Assembly: GCF_014049385.1 (NCBI RefSeq)
Contig: NZ_JACAOA010000007.1
Span: 28,525-92,524 of the forward strand
Direction of reading: 5' to 3'
Source of the DNA: Ruoffia halotolerans
Lineage (GTDB): Bacteria; Bacillota; Bacilli; Lactobacillales; Aerococcaceae
Length of the DNA: 64,000 nucleotides
Shown here: in pieces, positions 44,331 to 53,376 of the stretch
Position numbering within the stretch: the stretch's first letter is position 1
Layout of the letters: every line of letters begins with the position of its first letter
Made by a program: the position numbers and the translations under genes
Notes under the pieces: model-generated
What the model was told of the DNA's origin: nothing
What the model saw: the letters and a program-made list of their open reading frames with translations, nothing else
The model's database searches: none

Positions 44331-45431
44331 CTAGACATTAAATCTAAATAACATAATGTCGCCGTCTTTAACAATATATTCTTTACCTTCTGAACGATAG
44401 TAACCTAATTCACGCGAACGAGCCATGCTTCCAGCTTCCATTAAGTGATTATAAGAGACAGTTTCAGCACGGATGAATCCACGTTCGAAGTCAGAGTGAA
44501 TCACTCCAGCTGCTTGAGGAGCTTTCATTCCTTTTTTGAATGTCCAAGCGCGTACTTCTTGCTCACCTGCTGTAAAGTAAGTTCCTAAACCTAATAATGT
44601 ATAAGCTTTTTGAATTAAACGGTCTAAACCTGATTCTTCTAAACCAAAGTCTTCTAAAAATACTGCTTTTTCTTCGTCATCCAAGATAGCAATTTCTTCT
44701 TCAAGACTTGCACATACTGGAACAACTTCTGCTCCTTGTGTAGCAGCAAATTCAATTACCTTTTGTAGGTGAGGATTTGAATTTGGATCGCTTACTTCCT
44801 CCTCTCCAATATTCGCTACGTATAACATTTTCTTGCGTGTCAATAAGAATAAGCTCTTCACAATCGGCTCTTCTTCTTTAGTGAATTCAACTGAGTTCGC
44901 TAATTGATCATTTTCAAGGGCATCTTTCAAGCGTTCTAAGATATCCATCTCGATTAATGCATCTTTATCTTTAGTTCTAGCTAATTTTTGAACACGTGTT
45001 AATCGCTTATCAATCGATTCCAAGTCAGCTAAGATTAACTCTAAGTTGATTGTCTCTATATCTGAAAGTGGATCCACTTTCCCGTCAACGTGAGTAATAT
45101 TTTCGTCTTCGAAACAACGAACAACGTGACAAATTGCGTCCACTTGGCGAATATTACTTAAGAATTTGTTTCCTAATCCTTCGCCTTTACTTGCACCCTT
45201 TACAATCCCTGCGATATCTGTAAATTCGAAGGTTGTTGGAATTGTTTTCTTAGGTTTTACTACTTCTGTAATGTCTGTTAAACGTTTGTCAGGTACTTCT
45301 ACCACTCCAACATTTGGGTCAATCGTCGCGAACGGATAGTTTGCTGCTTCAACCCCTGCTTTTGTAATTGCGTTAAAAAGTGTTGATTTACCAACGTTAG
45401 GTAAGCCAACAATACCAGCTGTTAATGCCAT
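44331..45431 (-). CDS. ychF: Redox-regulated ATPase/GTPase YchF
   Basis: An Obg-family P-loop protein of 366 residues that hydrolyses ATP and associates with ribosomes. P-loop GLPNVGKSTLFNA is near residue 8, switch regions FTDIAGIVKGASKGEGLGNKF follow, and the C-terminal TGS domain ends with GSMARSRELGYYRSEGKEY and GDIMLFRFNV. It is in the chromosome-partitioning operon, as in many Firmicutes. Confidence 0.97.
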   Translation of the reverse strand: MALTAGIVGLPNVGKSTLFNAITKAGVEAANYPFATIDPNVGVVEVPDKRLTDITEVVKPKKTIPTTFEFTDIAGIVKGASKGEGLGNKFLSNIRQVDAICHVVRCFEDENITHVDGKVDPLSDIETINLELILADLESIDKRLTRVQKLARTKDKDALIEMDILERLKDALENDQLANSVEFTKEEEPIVKSLFLLTRKKMLYVANIGEEEVSDPNSNPHLQKVIEFAATQGAEVVPVCASLEEEIAILDDEEKAVFLEDFGLEESGLDRLIQKAYTLLGLGTYFTAGEQEVRAWTFKKGMKAPQAAGVIHSDFERGFIRAETVSYNHLMEAGSMARSRELGYYRSEGKEYIVKDGDIMLFRFNV

Positions 45432-45459
45432 GTAGTCACTCTCTTTCTTTTATTTAAAC

Positions 45460-45672
45460 TTATTCAGCAGATTCTGCTTTCTCTAGTACTTTTTTCATTT
45501 TCTTTTCAAAATCACGCCGAGTCATCGTCACAATATGCTTACAATTCATACATTGTATACGAATATCCATCCCCATACGGATAATTTGCCAGCGGTTTGT
45601 TTGGCAAGCGTGTGGTTTTTTCATTTCGACAATATCGAGTTTATCAAATTCTTTACGATTCATCTTGTCCAC
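45460..45672 (-). CDS. DUF951 family protein
   Basis: A 70-residue basic protein. KLDIVEMKKPHACQTNRWQI, IRMGMDIRIQCMNCKHIV and MTRRDFEKKMKKVL define DUF951. Three cysteines could hold a metal. It lies three bases after spo0J and before ychF, its usual position. Function is unknown; a nucleic-acid role is a guess from its charge. Confidence 0.9.
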   Translation of the reverse strand: MDKMNRKEFDKLDIVEMKKPHACQTNRWQIIRMGMDIRIQCMNCKHIVTMTRRDFEKKMKKVLEKAESAE

Positions 45673-45675
45673 TCC

Positions 45676-46566
45676 CTATAAATGTATATTTAATAAATCT
45701 AAAATTCGAATTAAATCTGATTCAGATAAAAATTCAATTTCTATTTTACCACGTTCACCACGTTGATTAATTGTCGTAGCTGTCCCAAAGTAATCTTGCA
45801 TTTCTTGTTCAATCGCAAGATAATGGGGTGGTTTTTTGGCTTTTTCTTTTTTGTCTTTTTCTTTGTCTTCTTTAGGAGCTTCATCATTTAATGATTGAAC
45901 TAATTCTTCGAGTTGACGAACAGTCATTCCTTCACTTACGACACGTTTTGCGACTGGAATCAGTTGGTCTTTATCTTTAAGACCTAAGATCGTACGCGCT
46001 TGTCCCATCGATAATTGTTCCCCAACCATTGTCTTAATTTCATCTGGTAATGATAATAGACGTAAGTAATTGGCGATATATGGGCGACTTTTACCAATTC
46101 TTTCAGCCACTTGCGCTTGTGTTAAATCAAGATTCTCCATCAAGATGTTATATGCTTCAGCTTCTTCTAAAGGACTCAAGTCTTCACGTTGTAGGTTTTC
46201 TACCACTGCAATTTCAATCATTTGTTCTTCATCTAGTTCACGAACAATACCTGGAATTGTTTCTTTACCTGCCAGTCGACTTGCACGAACACGCCGTTCA
46301 CCAGCGATTAATTCATAACCTTTGATTGTTGATTTTCTAAGAATTACAGGTTGAAATACACCGGACTGTTTAATCGAATCAGCTAATTCATTTAAAGCTT
46401 TCTGATTAAATGTTTTACGCGGTTGATAAGGGTTAGCACGAATTTGATCTAATGGAATCTCTTCTACGATTTCGTTTTCGCCTGGAGTTTCCTCATATGC
46501 TGAAAACAAGGCATCCATACCGCGGCCTAAGCCGCCTCGTTTACGAGGTTGGTTATTATTCGCCAT
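45676..46566 (-). CDS. parB: Chromosome-partitioning protein ParB (Spo0J)
   Basis: A 296-residue CTP-dependent DNA clamp that loads at parS. The N-terminus is basic (KRGGLGRGMDALFS). The CTPase domain has IRANPYQPRKTF and the GERRVRASR motif near residue 75. The helix-turn-helix (LTQAQVAERIGKSRPYIANYLRL) is near 150, a Lys/Glu-rich linker at 230-245 follows, then the dimerisation tail. It overlaps soj by 11 bases. Noc is a possible alternative paralogue, but adjacency to soj favours Spo0J. Confidence 0.93.
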   Translation of the reverse strand: MANNNQPRKRGGLGRGMDALFSAYEETPGENEIVEEIPLDQIRANPYQPRKTFNQKALNELADSIKQSGVFQPVILRKSTIKGYELIAGERRVRASRLAGKETIPGIVRELDEEQMIEIAVVENLQREDLSPLEEAEAYNILMENLDLTQAQVAERIGKSRPYIANYLRLLSLPDEIKTMVGEQLSMGQARTILGLKDKDQLIPVAKRVVSEGMTVRQLEELVQSLNDEAPKEDKEKDKKEKAKKPPHYLAIEQEMQDYFGTATTINQRGERGKIEIEFLSESDLIRILDLLNIHL

Positions 46567-47320
46567 TACTAATCACTTCCTTTGCCAGTTCAACATACAT
46601 CTCCGCACCTCTTGAGCGAGAATCATATTCAATGACTGATTGCCCATAAGAAGGTGCTTCTGATAAGCGAATATTTCTTGGAATGACTGTGCGGTAGACT
46701 TTTTCATGGAAATACTTACGAACTTCATCCATCACTTCAAAGCCTAAATTCGTTCGTGCATCGAGCATTGTAATTAATACGCCCTCGATACGGAAATTGC
46801 GATTATAAGTTTTTTGAACTAAACGAATGGTATTTAATAATTGTGTTAATCCTTCTAGCGCGTAATACTCAGCTTGTACTGGGATTAAAATTGTATCACT
46901 TGCGGTAAAAGCATTAATTGATAATTGACCTAATGAAGGTGGGCAATCGATTAAGATATAATCATAATTTTTACGAATCGGGGCCACTGCTTCTTTCAGG
47001 CGTGACTCGCGGTTTTCAATATTTACTAGTTCTAACTCTGCAGCTGCAAGTTGAATGTTTGACGGTACAATCCATAAGTTATCTTGACTTGTTTCAACGA
47101 TGACATCTTGAATTGGAATTTGATCAATGAGTACTTCATACAAGCTTGCATCTAATGCGCTTCTTTCTACCCCAAGACCACTCGTCGCATTTCCTTGCGA
47201 ATCAGAATCAATGATTAATACTTTTTTACCTAAAGTTGCTAAAGCAGCTCCTAGGTTAACTGTTGTGGTGGTTTTACCAACACCACCTTTTTGATTACCG
47301 ACTGCAATCATTTTACTCAT
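46556..47320 (-). CDS. soj: Chromosome-partitioning ATPase ParA (Soj)
   Basis: A 254-residue ParA-type ATPase. The deviant Walker A KGGVGKTTTTVNLGAAL opens at residue 10. Walker A' LIIDSDSQGNATSGLG and Walker B YDYILIDCPPSLG follow. It acts with ParB in origin segregation and in control of replication initiation. Located between rsmG and parB. Confidence 0.96.
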   Translation of the reverse strand: MSKMIAVGNQKGGVGKTTTTVNLGAALATLGKKVLIIDSDSQGNATSGLGVERSALDASLYEVLIDQIPIQDVIVETSQDNLWIVPSNIQLAAAELELVNIENRESRLKEAVAPIRKNYDYILIDCPPSLGQLSINAFTASDTILIPVQAEYYALEGLTQLLNTIRLVQKTYNRNFRIEGVLITMLDARTNLGFEVMDEVRKYFHEKVYRTVIPRNIRLSEAPSYGQSVIEYDSRSRGAEMYVELAKEVISNGE

Positions 47321-47335
47321 GCGATCTCCTCCTTG

Positions 47336-48055
47336 TTATAACGGTTGTTTGGCTGGTTTACCAGGACGTCTTGGATATTTCTTCGGTGTTTCTAAAGTTT
47401 TGCGAATCACTAAGATTTCACGCTCACTATCTTCAATGGGCAGCATCTCGCTAATTTGCTCTTCAAACTTCGCTCCAAGCGTTGCGATAGCCTTTTTTGC
47501 TTTAACGATTTCTTCGTCAGCTCTTTGTGCTTTCAGAGCAATGAAGTAGCCACCTTTTTTAGCTAATGGTAAACACAATTCGCTTAAGACATTTAAAGCT
47601 GCTACAGCTCTTGCTGTGACGATATCGAATTGTTCGCGGTGGGCTTTGTCTTGTCCAACTTCTTCTGCACGACCATGAACAGCCTTAACGCCTGTTAAGT
47701 TCAATTCCTCTGCTAAAAGGTTTAAAAATGTTATACGTTTGTTCAATGAATCTACAATTGTAATGTCTAAATCAGGGCGTACAATCTTCATTGGAATACT
47801 TGGAAAGCCGGCCCCTGCTCCAACATCACATAAAGTAGCATTCTGTTTAAAATAATCAGGTGCCATCCATAAGGGCATTAATGAATCATAGAAATGCTTT
47901 AAATACACATCTGGCTTTTCAGTAATTGCCGTTAAGTTAATCTTATTATTCCACTCGACTAACAGGTGGTAATACTGTTCAAACTGATTAATCTGTTGTT
48001 CAGTTAATTGAATACCCTTTTCATTCAGGGCTTGGATAAATTCTTCGACTGTCAT
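47336..48055 (-). CDS. rsmG: 16S rRNA (guanine-N7) methyltransferase RsmG
   Basis: A 239-residue SAM-dependent methyltransferase (GidB) that modifies G527 of 16S rRNA; loss gives low-level streptomycin resistance. The SAM loop [17 protein letters not shown] is near residue 72, and [21 protein letters not shown] and [18 protein letters not shown] follow. The C-terminal tail is basic. First gene of the rsmG-soj-spo0J-DUF951-ychF-DUF1129 operon, a typical origin-proximal arrangement. Confidence 0.95.
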   Translation of the reverse strand: MTVEEFIQALNEKGIQLTEQQINQFEQYYHLLVEWNNKINLTAITEKPDVYLKHFYDSLMPLWMAPDYFKQNATLCDVGAGAGFPSIPMKIVRPDLDITIVDSLNKRITFLNLLAEELNLTGVKAVHGRAEEVGQDKAHREQFDIVTARAVAALNVLSELCLPLAKKGGYFIALKAQRADEEIVKAKKAIATLGAKFEEQISEMLPIEDSEREILVIRKTLETPKKYPRRPGKPAKQPL

Positions 48056-48083
48056 AACCGTCTCCTTTTAAATAAGTCCTTTT

Positions 48084-48105
48084 GTGAAACAAACCCATGT
48101 TTCAC
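48084..48105. promoter_or_regulatory. Palindrome of two parS-like half sites
   Basis: GTGAAACA-AACCCA-TGTTTCAC. The halves are the two arms of parS (TGTTTCAC|GTGAAACA) but in the opposite order with a 6-base centre. It lies 30 bases upstream of rsmG, in the leader of the ParAB operon. Possible autoregulatory ParB contact or an unrelated operator. Confidence 0.4.
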
Positions 48106-48233
48106 GCCATGTATACTTTAACTTAAATGCTAGTTCTATGCAATGATATCTAAGGAGAAATTTCTTTTTAATCACTATTTTAACATAGACTAGTATGAAT
48201 TATCATTCATTTCAATCTGATTCTTAAAGAGTT

Positions 48234-48239
48234 ATAATA
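48234..48239 (+). promoter_or_regulatory. Candidate -10 box of ogt
   Basis: A perfect TATAAT with a weak -35 (TTTCAA) 17 bases upstream. Confidence 0.4.
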
Positions 48240-48281
48240 GAGATACAAATAAAATGGTTATTATATAGGAGGAAGTTTACC

Positions 48282-48788
48282 TTGAGCCCAACTTTATACT
48301 ACACTTTTCTTACGGTATTCAATCGGTTATATACGATTGCTTCAACAGAAAAGGGCTTAGCTTACATAAGTCCAGACGATGGAAATCTTGAACCTTTAGA
48401 GACACACTTTAAAAACTTCAAACTCCAAGAAGATGCATCGATGAATGCGGGTTCCATCAAGCAAATCGAAGAATATATAGCTGGAACTCGAAAGGAGTTT
48501 GATCTCGACCTAGATATTCAAACCGGAACACCCTTTCAACAGTCAGTGTGGCAGACTTTACTTACTATTCCTTTCGGCCAGACTCAACATTATGGGGCGA
48601 TTGCTGATGGAATTAACAATCCTAAAGCGGTTCGAGCGGTTGGGGGAGCTATCGGACGTAACCCTATCTCTATTGTAATTCCTTGTCACCGTATCATTGG
48701 AAAAAATGGTTCTTTAACTGGATACAGTGGCGGCATCGATGTAAAAATAAAATTACTCGCAATTGAAGGTGTTCAATACAGTGTTTAA
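48282..48788 (+). CDS. ogt: Methylated-DNA--protein-cysteine methyltransferase
   Basis: A 168-residue suicide repair protein that removes O6-alkyl groups from guanine. The acceptor cysteine is in ISIVIPCHRIIGKNGSLTGYSGG near residue 138, the DNA-binding helix with RAVGGAIGRNP precedes it, and GTPFQQSVWQTLLTIPFGQT is typical. It starts with TTG after AGGAGGA. Monocistronic and divergent from rsmG. Confidence 0.93.
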   Translation: MSPTLYYTFLTVFNRLYTIASTEKGLAYISPDDGNLEPLETHFKNFKLQEDASMNAGSIKQIEEYIAGTRKEFDLDLDIQTGTPFQQSVWQTLLTIPFGQTQHYGAIADGINNPKAVRAVGGAIGRNPISIVIPCHRIIGKNGSLTGYSGGIDVKIKLLAIEGVQYSV

Positions 48789-48849
48789 ACTGATTAATCA
48801 CTTTAACCACCTTGTTTAACATTGTCAGCTTTTTTTTAAACGCAATAAA

Positions 48850-48892
48850 TAATCCCTTAAAGCCTGTGGACTTTAAGGGATTACATTTTTAT
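48850..48892. terminator. Bidirectional terminator
   Basis: TAATCCCTTAAAG and CTTTAAGGGATTA pair around a loop, with a T run on the plus side, between ogt and the convergent secreted protein gene. Confidence 0.78.
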
Positions 48893-49803
48893 GATTCCTC
48901 ACCATATCTCAATGAGTTTTCATATGTTAATTGTCTGTCATGAAAAGCTTGGATTTCTGCTTCAATTCTTGGATAAATTTCTTTGACTAAGTCTTCATCG
49001 CTCAAATCATTTGTTTGAGCTTCTTGATAAAGGGACAAGATATTATCTGCTCCCGCTTGATTCAATCTTACATAGGTTAGTTCAGAGTGATTGATGATTG
49101 TTGAGCTAATATCTCGATAAGTTTCATAATCTTCATTGCGTAAAAGATTTAAATCTGGATATTCATTCGCAATATCACGATAAAGTTCTAGGTAGATCTC
49201 CTCATTACCTGCTTCTTGATGAGAGTGATATTGATTAACGAGGAACTCAGTATCAACTTCACGTAATTGCTCACGATTGATTGGCTGTTCTTGAACAAGA
49301 TTATCATGAATAATAAATGCTAACTCTTCTTCCGCATCTCGGTTAAAACTTACCTCTGGTTGAGGGATTAACTTATCTTCGTTCTCGTCATAAACAAAGT
49401 AGAAACTATCTGTCGTCATTGTCGCTTCTTCTTCACCGTAACGCATTGAATAGTCATTCAGATTTGTTTTTAAGATATATAGTGTACGGTTGTCATTATC
49501 TTCAATTCCATCGACTTCAAAGTTCTCTTCAACTTGCGTGATGTCAATTGTATAGTAGACTGATCCATTATACTCATCAGTAATGACCATTTGATTTCCG
49601 CGTAAGATAGCGGATTGACTTGACATATCACCTTCATAAGACCAAACACCTTGAATCTCTTCAGGAATTCCTTCAAACTCATTTAATTCTTGAGCTAATA
49701 TAAATTCAGGTTGTTCTAGCATCACCGGTTGATCAAACGTTGTAACATTCACAATAGCGATTGTACACAAAAAAGCTAAACCAATATCACGAATACGACT
49801 CAT
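48889..49803 (-). CDS. Secreted acidic protein of unknown function
   Basis: A 304-residue exported protein with no family I recognise. The N-terminus (RDIGLAFLCTIAIVNVTTF) is a signal sequence, with a likely late cut at EFILA|QEL. A beta-rich half (GVWSYEGDMSSQSAILRGNQ) could be a lipocalin-like barrel. The C-terminal half is helical and acidic. AGGGGAGG stands before the ATG. Monocistronic. Confidence 0.7.
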   Translation of the reverse strand: MSRIRDIGLAFLCTIAIVNVTTFDQPVMLEQPEFILAQELNEFEGIPEEIQGVWSYEGDMSSQSAILRGNQMVITDEYNGSVYYTIDITQVEENFEVDGIEDNDNRTLYILKTNLNDYSMRYGEEEATMTTDSFYFVYDENEDKLIPQPEVSFNRDAEEELAFIIHDNLVQEQPINREQLREVDTEFLVNQYHSHQEAGNEEIYLELYRDIANEYPDLNLLRNEDYETYRDISSTIINHSELTYVRLNQAGADNILSLYQEAQTNDLSDEDLVKEIYPRIEAEIQAFHDRQLTYENSLRYGEES

Positions 49804-49900
49804 CCAATCCCTCCCCTTTGCTTGTTAAATCAATTATAGCAATATTTTTAGAAAAAGGGTGTGAAGTTTGCTTGAAGTTTATGACGTTATTGTGACATTT

Positions 49901-50419
49901 TTAAGTTAATTTAAAGTGCTTTAACTTGATTTCTTTCATTCGCTCTATGACTTCATTTGTTAAACGGACTAAACTATCTGTATTTGATATAGCTAAGACT
50001 TCGTCTTCACTCAACCACTGGAAACCTTGAGTCTCTCCTGCTTGTAATTGAATGGAGTTTTTATCTATATTAGTTAAACAAAAGAAACTTTTTTGTAAAT
50101 ATCGTTTCTCTTCTCGAATAATGACTGGCGTCAATTCATAGAGTGCATCTGCTTTAATCCCTGTTTCTTCATACAATTCTCGCCAAGCACCCTCACTAAA
50201 GTCTACACCCTTGATTTTATTTCCACCAGCAGTTAACTCATATTCTCCTGCACGACTTTCTTTATCATCCGAACGCTTCATTATAAGATAATCCCCATCA
50301 ACATGCTGCACAATAATATTCATAATCTTATGTTAGGTACCTTCAGGAATCGTCTCTCCTCGTTCATGATTCGTACTAACGATGTTTCCACCCCGATCAA
50401 ATAAGTCCCATAATTCCAT
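49901..50419 (-). pseudogene. Nudix hydrolase gene with an in-frame TAA
   Basis: From ATG 50419 (GGAGGG upstream) the frame encodes MELWDLFDRGGNIVSTNHE, RGETIPEGT, a TAA at codon 29 (50333-50335), then HKIMNIIVQHVDGDYLIMKRS and a Nudix box ending WRELYEETGI. The stop replaces the residue that is usually Tyr in the GxYH segment of this Idi-like Nudix group. The first Glu of the Nudix box is also Val (GVDF). Re-initiation at ATG 50323 could give a 140-residue protein with a complete but altered box. Probably decaying. Confidence 0.8.
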
Positions 50420-50431
50420 AAAGTCCCTCCA

Positions 50432-51289
50432 TTATTCATTTAAATAAACGACTTCTGATATGACTCTAAAGCCATTCTTTTGATATAAATGCTTAGCGTG
50501 TGCATTTTCTTTTTCTACTGATAAGCGAAATGGACGTTCGTCCTCTGCATTTAACTGCTTCATCATTTGATAGATACCTTGCGTTCCAAAGCCCTGTCCT
50601 TGATAATTTGGATCCACGGCTAAGCCAAAGAGATAATAATATTCTTCCGTTGTGTTCACTGAACTGGAGCCAACAATGTCTCCCTCCTGATTCAAGAAAA
50701 CAAAGATCTCATGATCATCTTCACCAATACTGCCTTCTGCATAGGTCATCGCTTCTTGAAAAGAACTCTCGAAAGCTTTTGCTTGAAATGAAGCGATACT
50801 TCTCGCATCTGTCATCACTGCTTTTCGTACTTGGATAGTTGCTTCTGGATATTCTTGCTCAACCATTTCTTTAGCTTCCATCAAATATTCTGTCTCGTGC
50901 CAGTCAATTTGATACGTTCTATGTAGATAATTCGTTTTTTCAATGAAGCGTCGCTCACTTATGTAAGATATATCAGCAATACGAAAGGATTTAATAATCT
51001 CTTTAGCTTGTTCTATTAAAGCCGTGGCAATACCTTGTTGTCTATAAGTTGGGTGCACAATCACTGATAATTCAGCTTCTTCAATATTATCAGCATATAT
51101 GGATAGAAAACCAATCAAGTAATTTTCAACCCAAGCAAATAAAAATGCGGGCATTCTTTGGTCAAAATTAAAGCGATTATCTAAATAAATATCATGATAT
51201 GTTCCGTCATGCGTTTGAACTATTGCTTCTAATTCATTGATTTGTATTATTGTCATATTATCTAAGGTGTTTCTTGCTTCTATCTTCAT
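50432..51289 (-). CDS. Tandem GNAT acetyltransferase
   Basis: A 285-residue protein made of two GNAT domains. The first acetyl-CoA loop is VIVHPTYRQQGIATALIEQA near residue 85; the second is LAVDPNYQGQGFGTQGIYQM near 225, with NAHAKHLYQKNGFRV after it. Tandem GNATs include mycothiol synthase-like and antibiotic-modifying enzymes; no substrate is evident. ATG 51289 is chosen for its AAGGGG site rather than an upstream alternative. It lies next to the broken Nudix gene on the same strand. Confidence 0.82.
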   Translation of the reverse strand: MKIEARNTLDNMTIIQINELEAIVQTHDGTYHDIYLDNRFNFDQRMPAFLFAWVENYLIGFLSIYADNIEEAELSVIVHPTYRQQGIATALIEQAKEIIKSFRIADISYISERRFIEKTNYLHRTYQIDWHETEYLMEAKEMVEQEYPEATIQVRKAVMTDARSIASFQAKAFESSFQEAMTYAEGSIGEDDHEIFVFLNQEGDIVGSSSVNTTEEYYYLFGLAVDPNYQGQGFGTQGIYQMMKQLNAEDERPFRLSVEKENAHAKHLYQKNGFRVISEVVYLNE

Positions 51290-51378
51290 CTTATTTCCCC
51301 TTTTTTTAATTAATTCTAATTTTAGCACATTTAATTCTAATTATGTTATACTAACAAAAATATCAATGAGGTGTTAAA

Positions 51379-52005
51379 ATGATAAATCAAAAATTAGTTG
51401 AGTATATTGAATCGAAAATAATTCCTCAGTACAAAGCCTATGATGGCGCTCATCAACCTGATCATGTGTATCAAGTAATTGAGAATAGTTTGGATATCGC
51501 AAAAAATTATAATGTGAATCTAGACATTGTCTATGCTATCGCAGCTTATCACGATATTGGCTTAAAGTTTGGCCGACAAGGACATGAATCAGCCTCTCGT
51601 AAAATTATCGAAGCGGATTTTATCTTAAAAACAATTTTTAATGATAATGAAATAAAGACGATTGCCCAAGCAGCAGAAGATCACCGTGCATCTTTACCTT
51701 ATGAACCCCGTTCACTTTATGGCAAGATTATTTCTGAGGCGGATCGCGATATCAACTTTGAAAGATTACTGAGTCGAACCATTCTATATAGTTTGGATCA
51801 CTATCCTGACTACGTTAAAGAAGATACTTTTGAACAAGTTTATGCGCATATGATTGAGAAATATGGTCCTTCAGGACGAATTAAACTTTGGCTAGAATAC
51901 GAGCCTAATGTCGAGAACTTAAAAAAAGTTCATGCGACTCTTGCGGACGAAACAGCCTTTCGAAAAGCTTTTGAACCTCTGTACTCAAAATACAAACAAA
52001 ACTAA
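51379..52005 (+). CDS. HD-domain phosphohydrolase
   Basis: A 208-residue HD-superfamily protein. Metal ligands are visible as GAHQPDHVYQVIENS, AAYHDIGLKFG (the HD pair near residue 58), GHESASRKII and AEDHRAS, with ISEADRDIN near 118. Such small HD proteins hydrolyse nucleotides or other phosphates; the substrate is unknown. Two terminators follow. Confidence 0.85.
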   Translation: MINQKLVEYIESKIIPQYKAYDGAHQPDHVYQVIENSLDIAKNYNVNLDIVYAIAAYHDIGLKFGRQGHESASRKIIEADFILKTIFNDNEIKTIAQAAEDHRASLPYEPRSLYGKIISEADRDINFERLLSRTILYSLDHYPDYVKEDTFEQVYAHMIEKYGPSGRIKLWLEYEPNVENLKKVHATLADETAFRKAFEPLYSKYKQN

Positions 52006-52015
52006 TCATATTTAC

Positions 52016-52056
52016 AACATTATCTTAGGAGCTTCTTCCTAGATAATGTTATTTTT
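52016..52056 (+). terminator. Terminator of the HD-domain gene
   Basis: AACATTATCTTAGGA and TTCCTAGATAATGTT pair, followed by ATTTTTA. Confidence 0.82.
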
Positions 52057-52061
52057 ATACT

Positions 52062-52101
52062 AAAAAAGCTTAACCATACTTAGAGATAGTTAAGCTTTTT
52101 T
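52062..52101. terminator. Bidirectional terminator
   Basis: AAAAAAGCTTAAC and GTTAAGCTTTTTT pair around a 13-base centre, ahead of the convergent phosphoesterase gene. Confidence 0.82.
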
Positions 52102-52106
52102 GCATT

Positions 52107-52928
52107 TTAATGTAAATCGACGATGACAATTTCAGGTGGATTAAAGATACGTGGGAACTCTTGATTTTGAATCATCAAGCCGCGACTGACAATCATCGTA
52201 GCTTCATTCTCTAATTCATATTCGCCACCGACGTAAGCTGGGAAAAAGCCCTGTTGCGGTGAATAAAGGCCGTTAATTAAGCCAGGTAATCGGAATTGTC
52301 CTCCATGAGCGTGTCCCGCTAATATTAAGTCAAACGGGTATTTTTCATATTGTTCAACTTGTTCAGGGCGATGACTGATTAAGATATTAAAATACTCTGT
52401 ATCTAGTTTTTTTCCTACGTGCTTCAATTGCTTTTTAAATGTACGTTTGTGTTTCGCATCATCCACACCATTTATTACTAGTGTTGTTTGACCCACTTCT
52501 ACTTTCGCACGGTCTCCTTCTAACACTTGAATATTCATCTCACGAATCAAGCGTTTAAAGCCAGCTAAATGTTTCATACGTAATTCATGATTCCCCGTAA
52601 CGTAAAATGTTGGGTAATGTTGGCCTAACCAATCGAGAAGCTTAGTTGTTGGGTGGACATTTCCAACGTAGTCGTAAAGGTCGCCTCCTAAAAGCACAAT
52701 GTCAGGCTTTTGTTCGGAAATTTGTTCTATCAAGATAGATTGATTATCACCAAACTGGTTATTATGTAAATCACTTAAGAACATCACCCGAACATTATTG
52801 TTTACTTTATTGCTCTTCATTTGGTATTTTCTAATTTGAATGCTTGTATCAAAGGCTTTCCTTACAATTGCAACCCCTGCGAACGTTAAGGCTAATTTAG
52901 TTAATGTCTTCATTTTCATCGTCATCAC
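52107..52928 (-). CDS. Metallophosphoesterase (YkuE-like)
   Basis: A 273-residue calcineurin-like phosphoesterase with an N-terminal hydrophobic stretch. Metal motifs in order: FLSDLHNNQFG, LLGGDLYDYVG, VTGNHELR, ISHRPEQ and AGHAHGGQFRLPG. The fold and the GHAHGGQ motif resemble YkuE/YaeI-type enzymes at the outer membrane face. Substrate unknown. Monocistronic. Confidence 0.87.
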   Translation of the reverse strand: MMTMKMKTLTKLALTFAGVAIVRKAFDTSIQIRKYQMKSNKVNNNVRVMFLSDLHNNQFGDNQSILIEQISEQKPDIVLLGGDLYDYVGNVHPTTKLLDWLGQHYPTFYVTGNHELRMKHLAGFKRLIREMNIQVLEGDRAKVEVGQTTLVINGVDDAKHKRTFKKQLKHVGKKLDTEYFNILISHRPEQVEQYEKYPFDLILAGHAHGGQFRLPGLINGLYSPQQGFFPAYVGGEYELENEATMIVSRGLMIQNQEFPRIFNPPEIVIVDLH

Positions 52929-53033
52929 CCACTCCCTTATAACTTACTATTCTACTACGAGAACCCTCTCATTTAAGTTATATTTTACTAATAATGTCGT
53001 CATCAATTTCTCTTTTAGTCACTGGAATCTCAT

Positions 53034-53285
53034 TTAACGAAGATGTATGAGCTTTTCTTCATCTATTTGATACACTTGATCAGCGACTCGGTTCACAAAT
53101 TCCTTATCATGAGATGTAAAAATAACCGTACCTGGATACTTCTGGATAAAGCTTTCTAAAGCTTCAATCGTAAAAACATCGATAAAATTGGTCGGTTCAT
53201 CTAGAATCAATACATTACTTGCTTTGACAAACATCTCTGCCATAGCCACCCGTGTTGCCTCACCCCCACTTAATTTATTCAAGGT
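53034..53285 (-). pseudogene. C-terminal fragment of an ABC-F ATPase
   Basis: Only the last 80 or so residues of an ABC-F (Vga/Lsa/VmlR-like ribosome protection) ATPase remain: LSGGEATRVAMAEMF, VLILDEPTNFIDVFTIEAL and VIFTSHDKEFVNRVAD. The signature, Walker B and switch His are present, but the first ATPase domain, the linker and the second Walker A are missing. It is joined to unrelated fragments upstream. Confidence 0.88.
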
Positions 53286-53376
53286 GATTTTGATAATTAA
53301 AGTTATTGAAGGCATCCCTGTTTGATAATAGAAGATGAGCTTCATCTACTAAGACAACGTCCGCTTGCTTTCTCAA
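53278..53376 (-). pseudogene. Internal fragment of a DUF2075 helicase-like protein
   Basis: About 33 residues (RKQADVVLVDEAHLLLSNRD, then AFNNFNYQNHLE) match the Walker B (DEAH) region of DUF2075 ATPases, then a TAA. It is joined in frame to the oxidoreductase fragment on one side and out of frame to the ABC-F fragment on the other. Confidence 0.72.
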
